DNA of 64,000 nucleotides from Helianthus annuus (GCF_002127325.2 NC_035443.2:29869090-29933089); one strand, 5' to 3'; positions 35,538 through 48,486 are shown, numbered from the stretch's first letter. The notes: generated by a model not told the origin, from the letters alone. Translations and numbers: made by a program.

Positions 35538-38500
35538 ATGCCTCCACGACGCGACGCGTGCATGCCCACTACTGAGGCGGAACTCCAAGGGATAATTGCC
35601 GCGGCTATAGCCCAGTATGCGGCCTCCCATGCAGAAACAAGCGGAAATATCTCGAACAACAACGGCAATAACAATCCACCCAATGGTAATGTTAAGTCGT
35701 TTGAGATATATTACAATACATTAGGATATTTCTAGCACGTCCGCTAATACCATTTGTAAATTCTAACGTATGTGCAGGGTGCACCTACAAGCAATTCCTC
35801 GACTGTAAGCCCGTGAATTTCAACGGCACTGGAGGTGCTGTTGCGTTTGTCAGGTGGGCTGAAAAGACAGACTCTGTCCTAAGGATGAGCAAGTGTGCTC
35901 CTGAGCAACAAGTGACCAACATCTCAGGGCTGTTTCTTGATGGGGCCCTATCGTGGTGGAATCTACAAGTGCAAACTTTAGGAGAAGCGGCAGCTTATGC
36001 GTTAACCTGGAATGAGCTGAAAGAGCTAATGAGGAAAAAGTACTGCTCGTGAGCTGAAATACAGAAGCTAGAGACTGAGTTCTGGCACCTAAAGATGGAA
36101 GGACCTAAGATTGCAGAATATGTTCAAAGGTTTCATGATTTGTCCCATGTGGTGTCGTACATGGTCACACCCGAATTTAAACGTGTTGAGCGCTTTATCT
36201 GGGGATTGGCACCCGAGATCATGAGCATGGTTACCACGTCCAATCCTGCAACGATCAAAGAAGCCATCGATCTCAGTGTGGCACTTACTGAGGAAGCTAT
36301 TAGATTGAACAAGTTTTCAGTTTCGGAATCAAAGAAGAAGGAGACTCATGTGGAGTCGTCTGGTGAAAACAAAGCACACCGGCAATGTGAGTAAGAAGGG
36401 TGAACCAAGCACACCGGCCAGAGCCACAACCGGTGTCGAAAACAAAGGGAAGGGTTACATGGGCACTCTGTCCAAGTGTGATACATGCCAGCGCCATCAT
36501 TCTGGCCAGTGCAGATTGAGGAAATGCGAGTCATATGGGAAGAACGGCCACTCGAAGGATACGTGTTGGGCCGGAACTGGTGCTAGGCGTGGTGGTAATC
36601 AAGGTTATGGGAATGGTAATGGAAACCGCCAACAGGGAGGAAATGGCGGAAATGGAAACCGTGGGAATTTTGCGAACTAAACTGGGAGTGGAAATCGCAA
36701 CCAAAACAACACTCAGGGTGGAAATGGAAATGGTAATGGTCGGGGACCGGGATGTTTCAATTGTGGAGACGTTGGACACTTTAAGAGGGAATGCCCAAAA
36801 CTGAATCAAGCTCGTGGGAGAGTATTCAACATTGGCGCAAGGGAAGCACGCGAGGATCCAAACATTCTCACTGGTACGTTCCCTATAAACCAACGCTTTG
36901 CATCTGTTCTGTTTGGTACTGGTGCCGACTATAGCTTTGTATCGTTAGAATTTAAGAAAATGCTTGGGTTAACTGCTAGTAAGTTAGATGTTCCGTACTC
37001 AATCGAACTGGCTAATGGAAAGCTAGTTGAAACCAATGAAGTCATCAGAGGATGCATAATTGAGCTGGGAGAACGCGAGTTCACTTTAGATCTACTACCA
37101 GTCGAGTTGGGAAGGTTCGACGTGGTAGTAGGGATGGATTGGTTGTCAAGCAACAAAGCCGAGATTGTTTGTCACGAAAAGACCATTCGCATCCTAATAG
37201 AATATGGAGAGACGATCGTAGTCCATGGAGAAAAGCGTGATACGCCTCTGAGAATCATTAGCTGTCTGAAAGCTAGAAGGTGTTTACAGAAGGGACGTGT
37301 TGCCTTCTTGGCACACATCGTGGATAAAGAAGCTGCTGAGCCAAAGATCGAAGACATTCTGGTCATAAAAGCATATCCTGAAGTCTTTCCAGAAGACTTG
37401 CCAGGATTACCGCCCCAAAGACAAGTCGAGTTCCACATTGACTTAGTTCCAGGCGCCGCGCATGTGGCTAAGGCACCCTACCGACTTGCGCCTTCAGAGA
37501 TGCAGAAGTTGTGAACGCAGCTCCAGGAGCTGTTAGACAAAGGATTCATCAGACCAAGCTTCTCACCTTGGGGAGCTCCAGTTTTGTTTGTTAAGAAGAA
37601 GGATGGTAGTTTTCGCATGTGTATCGACTACTGAGAACTGAACAAGTTGACAATCAAGAATAGATATCCTCTGCCAAGAATTGATGACCTATTTGACCAG
37701 TTGCAAGGTTCAAGTTTCTACTCAAAGATCGATTTATGTTCAAGTTATCATCAACTGAGGATACAAGAGGAAAGTATTCCCAAGACTGCTTTTAGAACTC
37801 GATATGGACATTACGAGTTTCTGGTGATGCCGTTTGGGTTGACAAACGCGCCAGCCGTTTTTATGGATTTGATGAACAGAGTTTGTAAGTCGTACCTCGA
37901 CAAGTCTGTGATTGTGTTCATCGATGACATTCTGATCTACTAGAAGACGAAGGACGAGCACGAACAACATTTAAGAGCCATTTTGGAGCTACTTAAAAAG
38001 GAGAAGTTGTATGCCAAGTTCTCGAAGTGCGAGTTCTGGTTACGCGAAGTCCAGTTTCTTGGACATGTGGTTAATGGAAATGGAATCCATGTGGATCCCA
38101 CAAAGATCGAAGTGATAAAGAACTGGGGAGACTCCAAAGACGCCAACCGAGATTCGGCAGTTCTTAGGTTTGGCAGGTTACTATCGAAGGTTCATTGAGG
38201 ATTTCTCAAAAATCGCTCAACCTTTGACTTCCCTTACTCAGAAAGACAAAAAGTTTGATTAGGGAGACAAACAAGAAGAAGCGTTTCAGTTATTGAAGAA
38301 CAAGCTTTGTAATGCACCAATCTTATCACTACCCGAAAGAACGGATGATTTTGTGGTATATTGTGATGCCTCGCGTCAAGGTTTGGGTTGCGTGTTGATG
38401 CAGTGACAGAAAGTTATAGCATACGCGTCACGCCAATTGAAGGTCCATGAGAAAAATTATACCACGCATGACTTGGAGTTAGGCGCGGTGGTATTTGCAT

Positions 38501-40194
38501 TGAAGATCTGGCGACATTATTTGTATGGCACGCGATGCACAATCTTCACTGATCATAAGAGCCTGCAACACATATTTGACCAAAAGGAGCTTAACATGAG
38601 ACAAAGACGCTGGGTAGAGCTGTTGAACGACTACGACTATGAAATCAAGTATCATCCAGGGAAGGCGAATGTGGTCGCCGATGCCCTAAGTCGGAAAGAA
38701 AGGATCAAGCCCATAAGGATTAGGGCTTTGGAAATGATTGTCAAGACAGACCTCTCATTGCGCATCCGTGCCGCGCAGAGAGAAGCTCTCAAAGAAAGGA
38801 ATGTTGAGGACGAGTATCTCCGTGGGATGGAGAAGCAATTGGTACCAAACGAGGAAGGAACTTTGTGCTTCATGAAACGAATTTGGGTTCCTCTGTTTGG
38901 TGGATCGAGAAAGGTTATTTTCGATGAGGCTCACAAGTCACGATACTCGATTCATCCAGGAGCGGATAAAATGTACCAAGACCTTAAGGATTTCTACTGG
39001 TGGCCTAGGATGAAAGGCGATGTTGCAGTATATGTTAGCAAATGTTTAACGTGCGCCAAGGTAAAGGTCGAATACCAAAAGCCTTCAGGTCTTCTACAGC
39101 AACCAGAAATACCAAAATGGAAATGGGAATAGATTTCATAACGAAACTGCCAAGGACGCCCAAAGGCCATGATACGATTTGGGTAATAGTAGACCGTTTC
39201 AAAATTTGCGCACTTCTTGCCAATCAGGGAAAAAGACAACACGAATAAACTAGCTGAGATATACATGAGAGAGATTGTTGCACGACATGGAGTGCCTCTC
39301 TCAATCATCTCTGATAGAGATGGACGATTCGTGTCAAGGATTTGACAATCCTTTCAAGAGGCATTTGGTTCTCAATTAAATCTGAGTACAGCATTTCACC
39401 CGTAAACTGATGGACAGAGTGAACGAACGATTCAGACGTTAGAAGACATGCTGCGAGCTTGAGTAATGGATTTAGGTGGAAGTTGGGACACTAACCTACC
39501 ATTGGTCGAATTTTCATACAATAACAGTTATCATGCAAGTATTCAAGCCGCACCGTTCGAAGCTCTTTATGGACGCAAATGTCGATCACCAATTTGTTGG
39601 CCTGACGCGGGTGATAGACAACTAGTTAGTCTGGAATTAGTCCAAGAAACGACAGACAAGATTGCACAAATCCGATAGCGCATCAAAGCGGCTCGCGATC
39701 AACAAAAGTGTTATGCGGACCGAAGAAGGAAACCTCTGGAATTCGAGGTGGGAGATATGGTTTTATTGAAGGTTTCACCCTGGAAGGGTGTGGCATGCTT
39801 TGGGAAGCGTGGGAAGTTAAATCCACGTTACATTGGCCCATTCAAAATCCTGCAAAGGATTGGGCTTGTAGCTTACAAATTGGACTTACCTGCTGAACTT
39901 AATGGCGTTCATGATACATTCCATGTATCAAACCTGAAAAAGAGTCCAACTCAAGAGACAGTTGTCATTCCTGCCGACGAAGTTCATATCGACGACACGC
40001 TCCACTTTGTTGAAGAGCCAGTTGAGGTTACTGATTGGAAGATTAACAAGACACGCCGGAGTAGTGTCAAACTCGTCAAAGTTCCATGGAATGCAAGACA
40101 CGGGCCATAATTCACGTGGGAACGTGAGGATCGTATGAAGGAGAAATACCCCCATTTATTTCCCAAGACCCCTGCAACTAGAAGCAGAACCTAA
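35538..40194 (+). pseudogene. gag-pol: gag-pol of element F, with gag intron and many stops
   Basis: ATG at 35538 (MPPRRDACMP). Exon 1 ends at 35685; removing 35686-35777 continues as GCTYKQFLDCKP in frame. Knuckles include CFNCGDVGHFKREC near 36756. Protease reads GTGADYSFVS, where the usual DSGA has Asp changed to Gly. Reverse transcriptase: CIDY*ELN near 37619 and FIDDILIY near 37919. RNase H: YCDAS near 38361. Integrase: FITKLPRTPKG near 39134, SDRDGRF near 39312 and [14 protein letters not shown] near 39410. The tail is FTWEREDRMKEKYPHLF. Stops include TGA 36050, TAA 36678, TGA 37512, TGA 37632, TAG 37941, TAG 38260, TGA 38404, TAG 39130, TAA 39404, TGA 39463, TAG 39676 and TAA 40108, plus frameshifts near 36385, 38125 and 39205. 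Confidence 0.92.
35686..35777 (+). other. Probable intron in the gag of element F
   Basis: 92 bases with donor ATG|GTAATG and acceptor TATGTGCAG. It contains stops in the gag frame. Removing it joins codons in phase 1 to give NPPNG-CTYKQFLDCKP, the usual sequence of this gag region. Confidence 0.7.
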
Positions 40195-40229
40195 AATTTC
40201 GGGACGAAATTTTCTTAACTGGGGGAGAA
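40194..40229 (+). promoter_or_regulatory. Stop-proximal hairpin and polypurine tract of element F
   Basis: AAATTTCG-GGA-CGAAATTT (40194-40212) is followed by the tract AACTGGGGGAGAA ending at 40229, next to the LTR. Confidence 0.85.
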
Positions 40230-43200
40230 TGTGACAACCCTCACATTTACAGGTATCCGTACAACTAATTAATATTTAATTTGTGCTTAATGACTGTGCT
40301 TGATTACAACTGTAGATTTAACTGCTTACTGATTTCTGTTACATACATACATATGCATCACATTTCATACTGTCACTTCATTTATTTCATAAAAACATTA
40401 GTGACAAACTTGATGCACAAAGCACAGTTAGCACACTGAGCGGATAACCCAGAAAACGTGCTGACAATGCCAGCACCTAGACAGACAATGTTTTTTGAGG
40501 CCAGTATGAGCCAGAGATAGAATACTACACTAGTAGGGAGTGTAGGGAAGTGAGGACCATAAAACTGCGTCACTAGGTTATAGTTATAGTGCCGGAAAGT
40601 GCCTAAACCACACTCTAAATGCATAATTCTGCACTTAATAACAAAAAATTCAGCATTTAATTTTGCTAGTAAGGTGCAAAAACTTTACAAAATGGTCCTA
40701 GATACTTTCCAAAGTGTTGGGAATTAAAAGTGTCACTAAAAGTATTATAAAAGACATCTTACGGATTAATTAAGCACTTTAAGGAACAACACCCAACCAG
40801 ACAACCGGACACTACCCGAAGCACAAAAATATTGCCAAACACATTGTTATTATTTCTCTGAGCTAGTTAGGGTCCCCGAACACCCTAACACACTATATAA
40901 TTAATAACACACCATAAATCACTAACTTAGCATTTGAATTCTAACTAGATCCATAACTATATTGTTGAAACCCAACCCTATAAAACCCCCCCCCCCGGCG
41001 ACGGTCACCATGGGTGACCCACTCATTGATTTCTTTCATTATTTAATTAGATTATGTTGGTGGATAATAAGGCATGTTACACAATGGTTAATGAGGGTTA
41101 GGGGATTATAAGTAAACCTTGAGGATCTTCATTCTCTCACCATCAAACTCACCAACATCAACAAACACTCCTCCCTCTCTTCTCTTTGGTCTCGGCCGAC
41201 CCCCACACCACCCACCACCACCATCATTCAAGCTTCTTCAACCAATCTAAGGGCATCCAAAGGTGTTAGTGATCATACAAACAAGTTTGGTGTGTTCGGA
41301 AGCTCAAGGACCTCTTTCATCTTCTTTTATCCACCACTTTTACACTCTTGAACTCCCCTAGCCTTGTGCTAGTGGTAAGAACTTAGATCCTTGCATTTTA
41401 CATGTTGTTTAAGTGGTTAATGATGATTAAAGATCAAAATGATAAGAACTCTAAAGAACCATGAACAAAGTCTTGAACATAAACTAACTTGTGATGAAGT
41501 ATGGTTAAAATGATGAAGAAATCATGATTTTCATGTGTTGTTATGCTTGTTGTTTATTGTTTGTTAGTAAAAATGATATGGATCATCATATGGACTTGCT
41601 AGATCATGATTAAAAACATGAACTAGCAAGATGGAAAAAGTAAGAATGTTGTGGATGATGGAATCATCCACGCATAAACTATGAACTTGAATACATGGGT
41701 GTTTTCTTGAAAAATAAAGATCAAAGTAAGTTATAATCTTGTAGATCTAAAGATCCAAGAGTGGTTTTTCAAAAGAACCGAGTGAAAAGTATGAGTTTTG
41801 TTAAAACTTGGATCTTACATAAACTTAACACATTTTTAGTGGATAAACAAGTGTAGAAACACTTGTGTAATAAGAAAATTTCACAAAGAAATATTTTTAG
41901 AAAATATGACTAGAAGTTGTAAATATTCAAACTCTTTAAAAATGAAGTTTTAAAGGAACTAATCACATTTTTAAAGGTAACAAGACTTACAAAGTATGCT
42001 AGTAAGTTACTACATACTTTTATAAATTTTCAAGTTCATGAGTTTATGGTTTATGCTTGTTTTTGATAAGTTTGGTAAATAGAAGTTGTATGTTGATGAT
42101 TGAGAATTGATTGAATGATTTTATAAAAGAAAATGATATGCTAGTAAGCATGGACGCCTCCATTTACAAAGGAAACTCTGGCGAAATTTTTCTAACAAGT
42201 GTTACAAATATATTTTTAACTTGGTTTTCAAAATAAACTTCGCCATGATTTTTATTACAAAAATACTAAGTGCCGAAGGTTGATTTTCGTAAATAAAATT
42301 TGATAAATATATATGTAGAATATATATTTTATACTAAAACGCTTGTGTGATTGTTTGTTTATTCTGTGCACTAGATATATTATTTTTAGGATAAAATAAT
42401 ATAACTATTATATACAATGAATTACGACTCCAAAATAATAACAAAACTCTCACGAAATAAATATTTAAGTTACGCAATTATTATTGCAATACGAAACGCT
42501 AAAACGTAACATATGTAATATTTCAGAAAAATACATTTACACGTATATTTTTGGTAAAATATTATTTTGGAAAATCTATGAAGTAAAATATAATATTTTT
42601 GGGAAAAATATGTATATTTTAAATTAAGATGTTTTAGACAAATAATTTAAATATATTTTTCTAAGTGGGACTTAAAATATATTTTTCGGAATTACAAGTG
42701 TACATGTATAAATACCCCCATCCTTGGGAATTCTGGACATGAAATAGTTGCCTAACTATTTTTCCTAAATACAAAAGTTAAGTTAAAATAATTAATATTA
42801 TTTTAACAAGTAGCCAAACTTGATATAATATCAAGGTAACGCAACTCAAAACATTAAACTCTAAGCCAAGGCACGACCCATCCGTCTAATAGACATTAGT
42901 ACGTGTAGGTCGTCGTGCAGCAGACCGAGTTTGGATCGATGACTATTTCAGGAGACGCACTTCTGTGAGTTCATGTCCCCCTTTTCTCTTTTCTGTTTTC
43001 AGTTTTATACTTCGGGGGTGAAATACATGCGACAATTATTACAAACGTTTATTTACATGGTATGGTTAGCGTAGGGAGGGTTTACTACTAGATCATGTGA
43101 GGGGTGGGTACAAAACATAAGGCCATCAATCCTCGTTGTTAGGACCGAGGGACACAAGAGTGATAGATCTATTTGGGTGTAGCGAGCCCACACCCGTGAG

Positions 43201-43790
43201 GCAGGGGCGGCCCATAGAGGTGACTGTGTCTTACAGCCGAAGCCCGGTAACAAATTTGCTAGGTTTGAGTCTTCCTGCACCTTTTCACACATACTAGTGG
43301 CTTTGCAACCCATTGGTGATCTCTTTTTTTCCTTATTGCTACATACCAGGGACTTTTATTCATACATGAAGGGTTTGTACATACTCACTTTTACATGAAC
43401 TCGCTCAACTTTTGTTGATTTTTCAACTACATGTATTTCAGGAAATTAATGGATCTGGCGAAGTGTGCAATCGTGTCAAGCTGCGTAGGGAATAATGATG
43501 TCATCCAGGTTTAGGAGGTGTAACCCTTACCTGGACGGGTTACATGTCCTTAAACCATGTTTTTATTCATGTCTTTTGTTGTGTCATGTGAACACGTTTT
43601 AAATTATGTCATGGTTGTAACTAGTTTTATGTGTCGACATTTTAAACAATGATGTTGTGGTAACTTTAAATTCAATGAATGGATGATCATCATGTGTTTT
43701 ATTTTCATATAGCATTGTTATGATTGTTGCTATGGGATTAAGAAATCACACCAAATAAACCCACGCTTCCGCAAAAGCCAGGGTGTGACA
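40230..43790 (+). repeat. 3' LTR of element F (3561 bp)
   Basis: Starts TGTGACAACCC and ends GGTGTGACA. It differs from the 5' LTR by few substitutions and a 30-odd base gap near 42729. No coding region is supported; the ORF at 43053-43313 on the minus strand is present in both LTRs only because they are copies. Confidence 0.93.
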
Positions 43791-44202
43791 AGGTTTCACC
43801 TTGGAAAGGAGTCGTGAGATTTGGAAAGAAAGGAAAACTTGCACCTCGATATGTGGGACCATTCAAGATTGTGGAAAGAATTGGGAAGGTTGCCTATCGA
43901 CTAGAGCTACCTCCAGAGCTTGGAAATATTCACCCGACTTTTCACGTTTCCAATTTGCGAAAGTGTTTAGCTGACGCTGATCTTTATATTCCTCTCGACG
44001 AGATCCAAATCGATGAAACAATGCACTTTGTCGAGAAACCTGTGGAGATCGTGGACCGTACTTTCAAACAGTTGAAGAACAAACGGATTAAATTGGTCAA
44101 AGTTTGTTGGGAGTCCAAAAGTGGCCCAGAGTTTACTTGGGAACGTGAGGACCAGATGAAGGCGAAATAACCGCATTTGTTTTCACAAGCTTCCTCTAGT
44201 TA
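43791..44202 (+). pseudogene. gag-pol: pol of element E, part 2 (integrase C-terminus and tail)
   Basis: Resumes as [20 protein letters not shown], then [20 protein letters not shown] and [20 protein letters not shown], ending in [16 protein letters not shown]. The corresponding part of element G shows that about 35 residues between LETTDK and KVSPWKG are missing, lost with the left end of F. TAA at 44168 replaces the Tyr codon of KYPHLF; the original stop is at 44200. Confidence 0.88.
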
Positions 44203-44238
44203 AAATTTCGGGACGAAATTTCTTGAAGTAGGGGAGAC
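44203..44238 (+). promoter_or_regulatory. Stop-proximal hairpin and polypurine tract of element E
   Basis: AAATTTCG-GGA-CGAAATTT (44203-44221) directly follows the gag-pol stop; AGTAGGGGAGAC (44227-44238) abuts the LTR. Confidence 0.87.
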
Positions 44239-47200
44239 TGTGACAACTGTGTTTCTATAGTCGTGGTTCAATGTAAAACAATGTTGATTATTAATAAAAC
44301 AATGTGCTTTGGTGTTATTATATGTGTTTTTGAGTTACTATGTGTGTATTTGTGTTTGGTGATTTTTCAATTTGATTCAATTCCGATTTCAAGCTCTAAA
44401 TCGCTTTCTAGATGGTTATATGCGCACTGATGCGTAAATATAACCAGTTTAACGCAACAAACACTCCGGAATAGTGAAATAGGCTTAATATACCTTAAAT
44501 AACCTCTACATAACTTAGAAATAAGTTTTGGATGGTTTGGTGTGTTGAAATCAAGTTTGTTCAATCGCAGGGACTATTTGTGCCAAACTGCAAAACTATA
44601 CCGATTTGTATAGTAACGAACATTCTGGAACTTGATCATAATTTAAACATACCCTAAATATCCTTTACATAGCTTAGAAATAGGCTTTGAGGGGTTCGGT
44701 ATGCTAAAATAAACTTTATTGATCAATAGGGACTAAAAGCGTCAAAAAGTGCACAAGTTTGCATTTTCGCGCATATCTTACGTTCTGAATACATCCGGCC
44801 ATCCAAAAATTCATGTAATCATTAAAATATTATGTTTTAGTGATTGGCTTGATAAAAATCCATTTGTCGCTTGATTTGGATCGTTTTTGCGTTCGTTACG
44901 ACTTCCGTCGTAATTAAGCGAATAACGCAATCGTACGACCAAACGAACCGATATCCGAGATATTTTTAGCACATTTCAAGTTCCCTATACTTTAACTTCA
45001 TTTTACAGCTTTGAAATAGGGTTAACGGGGCTTAAACGTGTCAAAAATGCATCAAATAACAAGTTTGGGGCTTCAGGGGCCTGTTCTGCCAAACTGTGAA
45101 AGTATCAGACCTGCAAGGTCCTTACGGACTGTATGGGGATGCTCTTGCGGTCCGTAAGCAGGTGCCAGACCAGCAGAATGCAGAAACATTGAACCTGGTC
45201 CTTTCCACATGTTCCCATGGTTTACACCCCCTGAATTTCATTCTATGGGCTGGTATTTAGATGCCCCTTGTATTTGTAAACCATGTGCCCACAGGGATGG
45301 TTGAGAATGAAGCTCGGTTTTCGATAAACGATCTTAACGGTTCAAGGAAATCTATAAATACCCACCTTCACCTCACTTGCAAACCCACACTTGATCTGAT
45401 TTTGGCTCTCTAAGTTGAAGTTTATGCTTCAAACCCGAGAGTAAATCGGATCAAGAGCTTGCAGGGACCTTCTGTAAGTATTCTTTCGTGCTTTTCATTC
45501 GTTTTTATCGTTAAAGTCAAATTGTGTTTGACTTTCTGCATTGACCAGTTTATGGTCAACGCGAAGTTCGTTTGAACTTCATAACGTGAGCGTAATCACG
45601 ATGGTTATAGTCCCTAGTGGCTATACCTACTGATTACCACCTCTAGGCTCAATGACGAGTCGTAGTTTCGGCCAAAATGCGTATTCTCGCGTATTTTGTA
45701 ACCAAACTACTCTAGGGTATCAAAATCGTTTGTTTTGATATCAAAACCTGTTTTCTAACTTAACTAAACATGTTCTAGCATGTTTAGCTCGTCACTTTTT
45801 TTAGATTAGTGCTTATGTAGAGTCGTAAGTCAAGCGGACTAAACACCCGCTTAGACTTTCGAACACGACACGTTTGGTCGACCATTAGGATCCGACCAAA
45901 CATGTCTAGTGACCATAGTAGCATAGGGAATAACCTTCCGAGGTTATACCTTATGGGCACCTAGTTTAGGTAGTTGTATGATAAGTAGTTTATATGCCAT
46001 AGGTAAATTACCAAAATACCCTTTTCATGTGTAATTGGTAATTAAGCATATGTAACCTAAACTTTTGTCACGTAACCGATTATGTAACATATTTAAACAT
46101 GTTTTGGCATATAATACTTGTCATAGGACTAGTTTGACGTCTCGAACGCGTATTTGCGCACACGACATATTAAAGTAGCGTAAGCTACCTTAATGGGTCG
46201 CGATGGGTCGAAAGCACTTAGGTTAGGTTTCACTTTAGGATGTAAGATTTGTTAAACCATATCACATGAGTTCCAATACTCATTTGGTTTACAAGACTTC
46301 ATTCTATCCGATCGTCCGATTTAGGCGTCTATTGTTTGACTAGTGGTTCGATTACTAGGTGCTACTTGATTCCTTTGGTTTGCTTGAGGTTGTTTGAAGT
46401 TCTATTGATTGAGGATACTTTGCACTTCATGTGAGTACATAGTTCCCCTATTTTACTATTTTTAAACGTTTTGGGGTGATTCATATATACGAAATGTTTT
46501 CAAGGTTAAACGATGTTTTCAAAAACGATTAAGGTGGTTTATACAAAACTAATAACGATTTCAATAAAGTGAACAAACTTGTTGGTTGTAGTCACATAAC
46601 AAATGACATTCATTAGTATTAATCAAGCCGACCAGTATTAGGTTATGGTACCATTTGATCTGACAAATCCCGTTATTTTACTGCACCAATGGTTATGTGT
46701 GGGGGTTGTGGGTAACGACTGAATCTAATGTTTGTTAACTTACCCTTTGGTGGTTTGTTAACTCGAGAAGCGAGAAGCGAGAAGCGAGGTGGTCGAGTCA
46801 CTAAGGTTTGAATGTTGTTAGCAAGACAACCATATATAGTTTTCACAATTAAAACGAGGATGATTTAAATGATTTAAACGAGTTAACGGTTTGGAAACGA
46901 TTTTAACGAGTTAAACGATTTGGGTAAACGATTGGTTTTTGGTTAGTGATTAGATAACGGTACGGGTGTGATATGATGAAAAAGCATGGTGGATACGCCG
47001 CTGGTACTTCCTATATATAAGTGTTTTCATCATATTACATATCGTGGCGTTATTTAGTTCACTTGGGTAAACGATTTTGAAACGATGTCAGACAACGATG
47101 TTTTTCTAAAGGATATAAACCATACGAGTTTTTAATGAGTTTTTTACAAGATGTTTTTACAAGTTGGTTTTCTAAAACAAAATGTTTTGGGGTTAAGAAT

Positions 47201-47659
47201 CATGGCTACGAGATTTTACATACTATAACCAACTTGATTTGAGTTGATTCTGTTATGTTGCGATACACTTTTCAAAACGAGGTTTGTATTTTGACTCTTG
47301 TAGTCTAATTAAGTACTGCAACATATAAACGAAGCCATGATTCCGATACTCTTATAAAACCTATGTACTCGCTAGCATTTCTTTGCTGACTTTGTTTTTA
47401 CATATGTTTCAGGTGTTGTTGCATGATGTGATCTCTAGGATGCATGCGTCACATAGGATCTGGACGAGGCCTTAGTGACTTTAAAACAATGATAGACAAT
47501 ATGTAACTTGTTTGTTCTATGTCAAGACAATGTTAATGTTTAATTTTATCAATAAAATGAAACACTTTTTGTATCCATGGTTATGAAACAATTATTCTGT
47601 TGCAACACTCACCGACCTTTCCGCCACGGTTTGTTGTCCTACGTGGTCGGGGTGTGACA
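44239..47659 (+). repeat. 3' LTR of element E (3421 bp)
   Basis: Complete LTR, TGTGACAACTGTG...GGTGTGACA. It has the TTACGG/CCGTAA inverted pair at 45117-45160 and TATAAATA at 45353-45360, and a triple GAGAAGC repeat near 46764 (two copies in the 5' LTR). No coding region. Confidence 0.93.
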
Positions 47660-47664
47660 CCCCA
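47660..47664. repeat. Target site duplication CCCCA, right copy
   Basis: Matches 14621-14625. Confidence 0.88.
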
Positions 47665-47825
47665 TGCCAACACTGGCCCCATTGTGGTCGACACATCGAT
47701 CAATAGCTGCGAAACGGTGGGAAGAAATGTATAGACCGTGGTTACAGCACTACTACGAGTTAATCGATCCTAAATCAGACTCAGAGAAAGACAGAGACCC
47801 GAGTTTAAATGTTATCGAAGATTAA
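47665..47825 (+). pseudogene. MULE gene, C-terminal tail
   Basis: Joined to 14625 the protein runs AKLERDYPMPTLAPLWSTHR, then RWEEMYRPWLQHYYELID, and ends NVIED* at 47823-47825. The YPMPxxxPLW segment is typical of the end of OTU-like domains in these genes as I know them. No stops in this piece. Position and frame confirm that element E split a single gene. Confidence 0.75.
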
Positions 47826-48006
47826 GCAGAAACTTGTATTTTTTGTAAATTGTAGAAATTTTTTAATTTATAAAGTTTGTATCATTTTTAATTTTTATAA
47901 TTCATAATATTTGTATTATTTTTAACTTTTCTAAATTATATTTGTATTTATCACTAAATAATATTGTTTTCTATAAATAAACAAAGGAAAACACAAAAAA
48001 ATGGAG
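47826..48006 (+). other. MULE 3' untranslated region
   Basis: AT-rich, with no ORF. It probably contains the polyadenylation region (AATAAA-like at 47974). Confidence 0.5.
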
Positions 48007-48050
48007 CTTTATACACGCTGCGTAGGGATTCCTACGCATCGTATTAGACC
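48007..48050 (-). repeat. Right terminal inverted repeat of the MULE
   Basis: TACACGCTGCGTAGG followed by CCTACGCATCGTATT; aligns in reverse with 1395-1440. Confidence 0.5.
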
Positions 48051-48486
48051 AAAATGACAAAACAACCCAGTGGTGACTTGTTTTTCTTATATTGCCTCTT
48101 ATACAAGAGGTCGTGCGCTCTCGCCCATGCGTTGGCGCAGTACTTCACCTCTGCGCATCATCGATAGGAGCGCGGACTGTTATACGGTGGCGCCTACGTG
48201 ACTAGATAGCCCCTTCGTTGGGCTATCACCCGGAGAATGACCGCGACCGTGTAGGCCGGGCGAAACAGCCGAAGCGGATGGGGATGAACACAGTATCCGG
48301 TTTAAGAATCAGGACGGCGGGCAATACCAGCTTACACAGCTGCCGGCATAGTTCGATCCGGTATTTCCCCCGCACGATCCGGAGGTGCCGGAGGCGCATA
48401 AGCCGGCCGTCGTCATTCCAGAGACACCACAGCCGCTTGGACCACCCGGGGCGCCTCAGATCCCCCGACATGTTTGGCCCGGTCCT
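48051..48486. other. GC-rich remnant of unknown origin
   Basis: Clearly GC-richer than its surroundings. On the + strand one stretch reads DPVFPPHDPEVPEAHKPAVV followed by PETPQPLGPPGAPQIP, Pro-rich and coding-like, but frames change and no domain is recognisable. It may be a piece of another transposon protein. It is cut by element G at 48487. Confidence 0.4.

Larger units (their letters stand above)
29694..43790 (+). mobile_element. Element F: Ty3/gypsy LTR retrotransposon nested in the pol of element E
   Basis: The 3' LTR is complete (40230-43790, TGTGACAACCC...GGTGTGACA). The 5' LTR lacks its first 173 bases. The left junction joins the pol of E to LTR position 174 at a shared GACAAA, so a microhomology deletion removed the LTR start, the left TSD and about 110 bases of the pol of E. 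The element has a long leader with a hairpin array, an extra ORF, a gag with a probable intron, then protease, reverse transcriptase, RNase H and integrase. Same orientation as E. Confidence 0.92.
14626..47659 (+). mobile_element. Element E: Ty3/gypsy (Tekay-like) LTR retrotransposon with nested insertions
   Basis: The LTRs start TGTGACAACTGTG and end GGGGTGTGACA, flanked by TSD CCCCA. The order gag, protease, reverse transcriptase, RNase H, integrase defines Ty3/gypsy. The C-terminal WEREDQMK region after integrase resembles the chromodomain-type tail of Tekay elements. The 5' LTR is split by A and B, and pol is split by F. Without insertions the element would be about 11 kb. The coding region has many stops, so it is not autonomous. 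Confidence 0.93.
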
